Source of the DNA: Elysia marginata
Taxonomy: Eukaryota; Mollusca; Gastropoda; Plakobranchidae
Assembly: GCA_019649035.1 (NCBI GenBank)
Contig: BMAT01004464.1
Location: forward strand, 64,635 to 117,382
DNA length: 52,748 nt
Direction of reading: 5' to 3'
Shown here in pieces: positions 45,640 through 52,748 of the stretch. Below the pieces are notes generated by a model. That model was not told where the DNA came from, did not search any database, and saw only the letters and a list, made by a program, of their open reading frames with translations. Each line of letters starts with the position of its first letter. Positions within the stretch are counted from its first letter, which is position 1. Both the position numbers and the translations under genes were made by a program.

Positions 45640-48600
45640 CAGTGTGTGTGTCAGAGTCAAGAGTCAGTTACCATTCTAAGAGAAGCCACTAAGCAGAAAC
45701 AATAGTAGCTGGAAATGAAGATAAAGAACGTAAAATAAGTCGACGAAGGGAGAATATAAGAGGGTCTCGTTGAAATTTATGAATTTATAATTTGAAATGA
45801 TAATATAAAATTTTATGGAATTGTTGGCTTCTTCATACACAAGAAAAAGATGAACACAATTCAAGCGCAATTTAAATACGACGTATCGAATAAATTTTGC
45901 ATCGCAGCTCCGTGGCAACTATCTCATAACTATTATTTAGTTCAAAGTATTGACTTGTCCTTTACAACCGATATTCAAGAAAACCTAGTAGCTAAAACCT
46001 TGCGTACATGCAGGTGCCCTTCGTCTTTGAAAATGAGCGCAACATCTTCGGCAGATTCGACCCATACTAACTTGTGATATGCGATGCAGGCCTTCGTATA
46101 CTGTATACCTTTTCAGAAATAAATTTTATTTTGAAATCTCTATTTCTCTTGATTGGCAGTGTAAGTGGTGTTCGTTTGTTGCCCTTCTTCTCTCATGTAT
46201 CAACATTTATTCGTTTGATACATGTATCTTGATCTTTTGAATGACCTATACTAAGTAGAAACACGCCTTAGATAATTGAAAGATGCCTGGCATCGCGAGC
46301 CATCGGAAAATTAACTTAAATCGTACTAATTATTTTATGAGCTATTCAGTTTCGGTGTGAGATATTCATCTACAATGGCATCTGACTCAAATTGGACTTT
46401 TCAGTTCGTTTCGTTTTTCGATATATATTTTAAAAAATTCTTTCTCTTTGTCATATTTGAATATCGCCTTGCCTCATTTCTCCCTGATTTAGATCTAGTG
46501 AATTGGGAAATCTCATTTTTCTCCTTGCGTTTAATTCTTAACTTTCTTTTCTTTTATATCCTCATAAGGATTGAAGAGCACTTGTTTGTAGCGACTGAAA
46601 GAGGTAACCAATCGCTGTCAAAAAAAAAAAAATGATAGTATGTCTTCTTCAACGTGACCATTTCAGACTGCACATATGAATTAATTTTACCGGGATGAGT
46701 CTTCGATAATAATTCGTTATCAGTTTAAGTTCCTCCACACTCCGTTCTTTTCATATGTTTTAAGATAACGAGCAAGAATATAGCTCTTGGTTTGCTTGTC
46801 AATTTTCTTTTCGAGAAGTACTTCTCTACCACCTAACTCTGCCTGGTTTTCTATCAATAACTCTCTGCAAAGTTTAAAATGCTTTCTCTCTCTCTGTCTC
46901 TCTCTGTGTGCGTCTGTCTGTCTGACTCTCGCTCCAGCCCCAGTTTCAGGAGAATTGATGTCATAGGCTATTGATTTTCGCGTGGTTGCACCTGGAGAAA
47001 CAACAAGTAGTTCAAACATCTATTCACACAAAAGCCTTCCCACCTTTTAATAGAAATTCAAGCTTATTGTAAGCAGAAGATGCCTAGCGTTGAAGTGCAT
47101 GGAGCAGAGGATGGAAATCTTATTTTCCCATCTAATTATTTGCCTCAAATCCCGCCCTTCACAGTGGTACCATTCTGTGTCAGAAATACCGTCTTTATTT
47201 CTCTGTCTGTTTTCCACCCACCCTATCTCCCAATCATTCACTCTCTGACACCCATTCTCTCTCTAACCGAGACACCCTGTGTCTTTCTCTTTCTGACATA
47301 TTCCTGTGAAAAACATGATATTATTGAAAAATGAGGAAAAGAGGAAGAGGAAGAAGAAGAAGGGGAAGAAGAATGAGGAGAAAGAAGATTGTACTTATGT
47401 TCGTTTCAATGTCTAGAGCTATTTTTGAGGCCTTCGCCTGCTTTCGAGTTCGCCTTTTGTTTTTTTCCCTTGGGGCTTAATTTTCGGCTGAAACTTTCAG
47501 AGGTACTGATGGTTGTGGAAACAAGCGTCCACCTGATATCAGCAGCGACCATTCTTCACGTTTTCAAATCCTGTACCCTTAATGATGGGTTTGAAAACGC
47601 GGGTATATTGCCACAGCTACTTTCTCCTTGTTCACCAGGATATTGTCTCATATGTGATAGTCCTAAGGACCCTTCTTCGGTTTGGGTATAATTATCAATA
47701 GTTTATATTTGACCCCCCCCCCCCCATACACACGCACTCACTTTTGTCTTCCAAAATTCTCCTTTACCTTATTGTAATCCCCACTTCGTTGTCGTCTTCT
47801 TTTTCGATCTCTATTGTTGATGGCAAAAGCTTCTAATCTAGCTTTAATACTAATCTGTCAGCTCTTCTAACAAGTCCTTGGGCGAAATGACTAGATTGTT
47901 GTCCATATTTTTACTGCTGTTGCTCAGGATCAGGACAAGAAGTAGATTTATACTGCTGTGCTTACATCTCTGAATTTTGTTTCTGTTCAGTTTACTTAAA
48001 GAAATAAAAAACAAATGAAAGACTACTTTTTTCGTACCCAACTGATTTTGACTGCTTGATTAGGTCCCCATCACGCCAGCTCTTAGAAAAAGAAGCCGAT
48101 GTTCTCCAAAAACTTACACCACTTCGCAGAACAACTGCATCCAACAATTCTCTATAGCCTTTGTTTTCACGTCTTTTTATCCTCTTCCTGGCTCCCTTCT
48201 CATATTGGTCATCATTTTCAGTTAATTTGCCGTCTTACTCATCAACATTACTTTCATTTTCTTTTCTTTTTCCTTTTTTCTGTCTCCTTCTTTCACAACC
48301 TTCGCCTATTCATTATATGCTAACAAGTCAATTGATAAGGCTGAAATTGAGTGCACTTACTTCAAATGTTTTAAACTATTTTTCTTCCTTTAACAAATTC
48401 CGAATCGACACCTACCCCCATCCCCCATCTCGTGTTTTTATCACCTTACTTAAATAATATATTCGAACACAGGCTTTTAACGGTGGGCCTTAATGTTCAC
48501 GTTATTCGCAACATGAAAACAGTCTAAGAGGAACGCGATGACGCAGAGAATCAGTCATGTTTTAAACGTTCTCCTGGACAAACACCAATATTAGATTCAC

Positions 48601-49558
48601 TTCCTGTTTCCAACAAATATCTCGCCGATCGAGGATTTTGTTGAATTCTTACAATCTCTCGACAAGATTACAATAGCTGCAACCGGCAGCTTGTGGAACG
48701 AGCAGTAGCGATGGCATGCGTGAGATTCCAAGCTACGTTACTCGCGGCACGGTGATGCATTATCCTTTTGAGGCTATAGGATGGCTTGCTTCCCCTCTCT
48801 CATGTCGCCCATACCGACTTGCGGATGGCACGAGAACTATACCGTGGCCGCCACGTCTTGTGAGAAACTGACATCGATCGCCGCTCAACATGCCCCAGAA
48901 AGTTTTGGAAAATGTATCGATCATTGCAAAAACATGCTTGTAAAATACGGTCAATATAATGGCTTAATATACAAACACGCATAACATATCTCTAAATATA
49001 AAGTGGGTTGATGTTAAAGCAAAATAAAATGTGTTTGTAGAATTCGTTTTTTTTTTCTGCAATTCTTGTGAATAATGAGATAAAATATTTCAAGTGAACC
49101 TTCCTTGCAGGGCACAGATTATTACACAGATTTTTATTATCAGCCAAGACTAAAGCATGTGAGAACTGCAGTCGGACAGGTGTACTTTATGATTTCTTAT
49201 TGCTAAACTAGTTTGTGGACTTTGAAGACTTGTCATGCAAATGCAAACTGAATCTCCTGACCGCAACCATGCTCCGATCAGATCAGATCTACGTACTTTG
49301 TCATAAACAGTGTTTCTCTTCATAGGTGATTGCTGTAGTAAAATGATATAAGGAGTTAGACTGGCACGAACACTTGAGGACTGTCATCAGTAAAACAAAT
49401 GCCACTGAGTGAATGACGCCAGGGTCGATCAGAGGGTGATGTTAGTAGTAAAATTACCTGACCTGCTGAAAATTAGTCATGGGTTATTTTATTGTTTGCA
49501 CCCCTTTGTCGGAGGAAGCTAATCCTAACCATTCAATTTTGTCAGATTTTTTAAAGTT
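45640..49558. other. Non-coding DNA with pyrimidine-rich patches
   Basis: Open frames here (for example 46357-46635, 47080-47334, 47389-47691, 48099-48457) are low-complexity or phase-random and lack domains. A CpG-richer piece at 48620-48870 holds a 67-codon frame from 48781 (MACFPSLMSPIPTCGWHE..., good ATG context) that may be a first-exon candidate but has no good donor. I do not call it. Confidence 0.4.
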
Positions 49559-49644
49559 ATGAACCGCAACAGAGTAAAAAAAAAAGGTAAATTAAAAGCA
49601 GAGTTGGCGCCAATTTACTCATTTACTCAAATTCGCTTGATCCG
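49559..49644 (+). CDS. Weak exon candidate F (MNRNRVKKKGKLKAELAPIY...)
   Basis: ATG at 49559 gives 28 codons plus two bases before the donor GATCCG/GTAAGT (GT at 49645), phase 2. The start is strongly basic (MNRNRVKKKGKLK), followed by AELAPIYSFTQIRLI. An A-run inside (49575-49585) could make the frame accidental. It is phase-compatible with the candidate at 50242-50319 and would join as ...RLI-R-LPRTKTLTPN. The phase differs from the group of five phase-1 exons. No family recognised. Confidence 0.25.
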
Positions 49645-49996
49645 GTAAGTTGCTATTTTACTTAAATTATGAATGCTTTCCTTAAAGAAAACACAAGCCT
49701 GTAAATAAATCAAAGAAAACATCTGAAAGAGAATGTTTTTGTGTCATAACAGTTTACCTTTGATGTTGCTCTAATGCAGTGTAAAATATGAAGTTTACTG
49801 CAGCAATTATAACGTACTCAGCCAGGCACATAGTTAAGTAAATCAAATTCACTGATTTCTGCCAACAAATCTGGCACTGTTAGCCCACTCGACCTGACGC
49901 TGGTTTCTCTTTTTTTCATAAAGAGACCTTCCACAGGCGCCCACTGGAAGTATTCTTCAGTAGTCCCAGCCTTCAAGAAAATAAGATGGATGCGGG

Positions 49997-50055
49997 GAGA
50001 GAGAGAAAGAGAGAGAGAGAGAGGGGGGGGAGAGAGATATATATATAGAGAGAGT
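49997..50055. repeat. (GA)n / G-run / (TA)n low-complexity tract
   Basis: GA repeats with a G-run and a short TATATA block. Confidence 0.95.
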
Positions 50056-50241
50056 ACTTTGATCTGTGGACTTAGTTCATAGAATGCCATGCCGCTGGTG
50101 TATGAATGTTCTTTTTTTCTCCTCTTTTTTTTGCTATTTAGGGAAGATACATTTAGTTCATTCGTTACTATATTTCTTTATTACTATCCTCATTTTCTTA
50201 AAACAAGATAATTACATGATTTTATCTTGGTTGGCATGTAG

Positions 50242-50319
50242 GCTACCACGCACAAAAACACTCACACCAAACGCCTTTGCTCGTGCTTTCAAAGATCTGA
50301 AAACTACAGACCCCTGTAG
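50242..50319 (+). CDS. Weak internal exon candidate G (LPRTKTLTPNAFARAF...)
   Basis: A TGTAG acceptor (ending 50241, with a poor polypyrimidine tract) and a consensus donor (CTGTAG/GTATGT, GT at 50320) bracket 78 nt. It is phase 2 on both sides, open only in the phase-2 frame, and encodes LPRTKTLTPNAFARAF followed by KDLKTTDPC. The composition looks protein-like and the exon is symmetric (78 = 26 x 3). No match to a known family is recognised. Confidence 0.3.
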   Translation, partial: ATTHKNTHTKRLCSCFQRSENYRPL

Positions 50320-50714
50320 GTATGTTAAGTAGTCAGTGTGTACTTTTAAAATTATCAGTGGAATAGTTTTCATTTCATTTAACGTAAAACTATGTATCCC
50401 CTAACATGTGACCAAGTGCGAGTAACACACAGAAATCTAAAAATAGGCCTATTTTTAAATTTCTGTGGAGTAACATGAAATAAAAGTATGTATGGCTTTC
50501 TGTATATAAGCTACTTCAAAAGAGTTAATTCAATTTTCTCTCAGGTTCTCGCTTCGTTTCTTTCCTGCACCCGCCAGTCACACAAACACACACACATACA
50601 CTACGTCTAAGGATTATAAACTAGGCCCGTGTGTAAACGTTCCCAGTTAAGCACTTCGTGTGGCACATTGAATGGTTTATTGAAAGAGTCTAATCAAAAT
50701 TTTTCTTTCTGCAA

Positions 50715-51098
50715 ATGTCCGGATGTTTAAAGGGCGCAGCTCTGCGCATTCAGTCACAAAATTTGTTAAGTCTATTGAAACGGAAAAAAGTACAAACAAA
50801 AACAAGCAGATCCCTTGCCTTGGAACGTCGTGTTGGCTTTTCCATCGAAATCTCTACTCATACAAAAGATTTTACACGTGTGTCAACTAAGCATGAGGTT
50901 AAATACCACAATCCGTGTTGGTTCAAACTATTAATCATTGCAGTGAACTGTCTAGTCATGACACGGTCAGATGAAAACTTTGGTTATCTAACGGGAAGCG
51001 GATGCACTCAGGTTACCAAAATTGAATACCAGGAGATTTTTGTTTTCTTTTTTTATTATTATTTTAAAAGAGCCTTTTACGAGCATCTTTTCATTTAG
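50715..51098 (+). CDS. Unrecognised 127-codon open frame
   Basis: ATG at 50715 to TAG. The first half is basic (KRKKVQTKTSRSLALERR near residues 22-40) and has a hydrophobic patch WFKLLIIAVNCLVM near 69-82. The last part is Phe/Tyr-rich because of a T-rich tract (51039-51065). No domain, no clear promoter, and no splice signals that favour it. It is among the longest non-repetitive open frames in the right half, but such a length can arise by chance in 50 kb. Confidence 0.18.
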   Translation: MSGCLKGAALRIQSQNLLSLLKRKKVQTKTSRSLALERRVGFSIEISTHTKDFTRVSTKHEVKYHNPCWFKLLIIAVNCLVMTRSDENFGYLTGSGCTQVTKIEYQEIFVFFFYYYFKRAFYEHLFI

Positions 51099-51099
51099 A

Positions 51100-52700
51100 A
51101 ACTCCCTCCATGTAAAGTCTTGGAACAAATTCCTGCTCAATTTCATCTTAGTCAAGCAGATCCAAATTTCCCTAAATTTTATGTCAGAGTTCATTTTTAG
51201 GCCCAATTTCTTGAGGCATTTTTAGAGCTGTTATATCAGACGGCCGACGGTTCTATTTGAAATCAAAGGTATAATTTTCTCTGACTGACAGTTTTGTTGC
51301 TACAAAAGCTATTGTCTCTGAATAAGATAAGAGCTTTTAACAATTAAGAAGACGAAACGCCGCCGCGTAATTTAGATAAACGGAAACAAATTTGATTCCT
51401 CATTTTAATTCTTCTTGTTGTGTAAAACACTTTTTGGAAGTTGCAGATTAAATATTTGCTCCTTGAGGGAAAAGCAACAGTGTTTATACACTTTTGCCGT
51501 GTAAGGCGAACTTTTTTAAGTGCCAGCGTAGAGAACACGATGTACACACCCAATTTCTGTCTCCTCCCTTGGTGACCCTTATGGTGATATTAGTGAAAGT
51601 AACTGCTTGAACTACATGTGTGTGTCATTAAAGTAAATCAACGATCACGCCGTTTTAACTTTTGTCTGTTAAACGGATTGTGGGTTTTTTTTTTACGAGT
51701 TTTTAATCACACCAATGCTCCCCTTGATTTTGTCCTTGAGAAAAAAGTAATACGTTGGGCACCAAGAATGTTTTTTTAAAGCAAAAAAATAAGAGTGCCG
51801 TGATAGAGGATGTTAAAATAATTTTGAACGCTCATTATCGACATGAAAGATAAAAAAAACAGCATTAATTATTTGTCATCCACGCCAACTCAACGTTGCA
51901 TGCTTTTAATTCAAAACTGACTACCTGCTTAAATGGTCCGTTATCAAGTTTTATCGAGCATCTTTCTATTCTTATGATCGTTAATGTTCATTTGTACTTA
52001 TACCAATCATGCACTTTTAAATGCGCTGTGAATTTAAACTTTTGACTGAACTGTACATGGAACGCACATTGGGTGGAACTAAGACATTAAAGCGGGCGCA
52101 GCGGTATGGCCCTTGATAATTAAAAAAAAAAACCAAGGATTTAACAAAACCTTTTGGGAAAAAGCGATCTCCTTTTTAAACCTTTATCTCAATGGTGTAT
52201 AGCTAAAGCGAAACTGAAAACCGAACACACCAAGCAACATTATGTAGATGGCTCAAGCTCAAAATTCAAAAGGTTTAAAATTCTTTTCCTGGTCCGAATT
52301 AAAGTTCAGACGAAAATGTCAAGAAAAATTAATAACATTTTCAACTCCCCTCTTAAAATTCAAACACTAAGTTTTCTTCGACTTTCTTCTGTACACAAAA
52401 ATCACAATCCAAATTTCCTCATGATGTTCACAATTCTAGTACTATTGTAAGAGCATCCGCATCCCTCTCACCTGCCCACCTCTTTTTCTTCTTCCTGCAT
52501 ACAGCGTATGAGCATTCTGCTGTCCGCCAGTTTTAATACATTCTTTTGTTTGTGCAGTCGATGTGCTGAAGCAGAAAACACTAATAAAATTATGTCCTAT
52601 GCTGAGGTGTGTGATAATTGAGTTATGCTGATGTGGTACTGACGTGGTTTTCAGGCAAAGACACTTGCTTTTCGCGACATTATTTTTTCTGAGAGCTCAA
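51100..52700. other. Non-coding DNA, nothing recognisable
   Basis: AT-rich. A 98-codon frame at 52154-52450 has no domain or splice support. The expected shared exons of the putative plus-strand gene are not seen before the right edge. Confidence 0.45.
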
Positions 52701-52705
52701 GATCG

Positions 52706-52748
52706 ATCTCTCTCTCCCTCTCTCTCTCTCTCTCCCTCTCTCTCTCTC
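52706..52748. repeat. (CT)n microsatellite at the window end
   Basis: CT dinucleotides with two CCCT interruptions, running off the right edge. Confidence 0.97.

Noticed and set aside
48781..48984. 67-codon frame with good ATG context in a CpG-richer patch
   Set aside because: Only a poor donor (T before GT) and no recognised domain; left as a note in the non-coding entry.
1..52748. CRISPR array, bacterial operon, phage or plasmid features
   Set aside because: No direct-repeat/spacer structure or prokaryotic gene organisation; the intron-split gene and SINE/LINE content are those of an animal nuclear genome.

Overview
The window is animal nuclear DNA: intron-rich, AT-rich, with long non-coding stretches, many microsatellites (AAT/ATT, CT/GA, CAT, GACA), degraded non-LTR retrotransposons, a mariner relic, a tRNA-derived SINE and scattered AGATCT/TCTAGA hexamer tracts. 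The repeat mix and intron structure suggest a lophotrochozoan, most likely a gastropod-like mollusc. That is inference; no feature fixes the species. Two runs of N (24448-24512 and 34810-34839) show a draft assembly.

Left end (184-8322, minus strand): the one gene that can be identified with confidence is WDR24, a WD40 subunit of the GATOR2 complex that controls mTORC1. Eight coding exons join without a frame break into the first 316 residues (start codon at 8288). The rest of the propeller, the alpha-solenoid and the C-terminal RING lie beyond the left edge. Its introns hold a diverged array with a period near 180 bp (3387-4860), a 38-bp minisatellite (7461-7572) and an inverted-repeat cluster (7667-7905). 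A perfect 14-bp hairpin lies just beyond the 5' UTR exon.

Middle (9-23 kb): mostly non-coding. It holds a large ATT tract, AGATCT clusters, a 707-bp internally deleted mariner (13741-14447), a probable old SINE (15318-15620) and a CpG-richer zone (about 20.6-23.3 kb) that could contain promoters.

Right half (23-52 kb): no conserved plus-strand protein domain is visible. There are, however, five short plus-strand exon candidates (ATGs at 23224, 27077, 28990, 31558 and 39138). Each starts with an ATG, ends at a good splice donor, and stops in the same phase (one base, always G, of a split codon). Several have membrane-targeting features: a hydrophobic stretch, MGxCCC, or Cys plus basic residues. 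I read them as possible alternative first coding exons of one large plus-strand gene whose shared exons lie beyond the right edge. The two LINE relics in this half (30520-31040 and 35345-35895) are both on the minus strand, as often seen inside introns of a plus-strand gene. A further weak exon pair (49559-49644 and 50242-50319) has matching phase 2.

Mobile DNA of special interest: a 175-bp insertion (27930-28104) with a perfect 14-bp target-site duplication carries a hammerhead-ribozyme-like core, suggesting a short Penelope-like or retrozyme-like element. A 298-bp tRNA-derived SINE (45047-45344) has a perfect 11-bp duplication. A diverged repeat family fills 41.7-44.1 kb.
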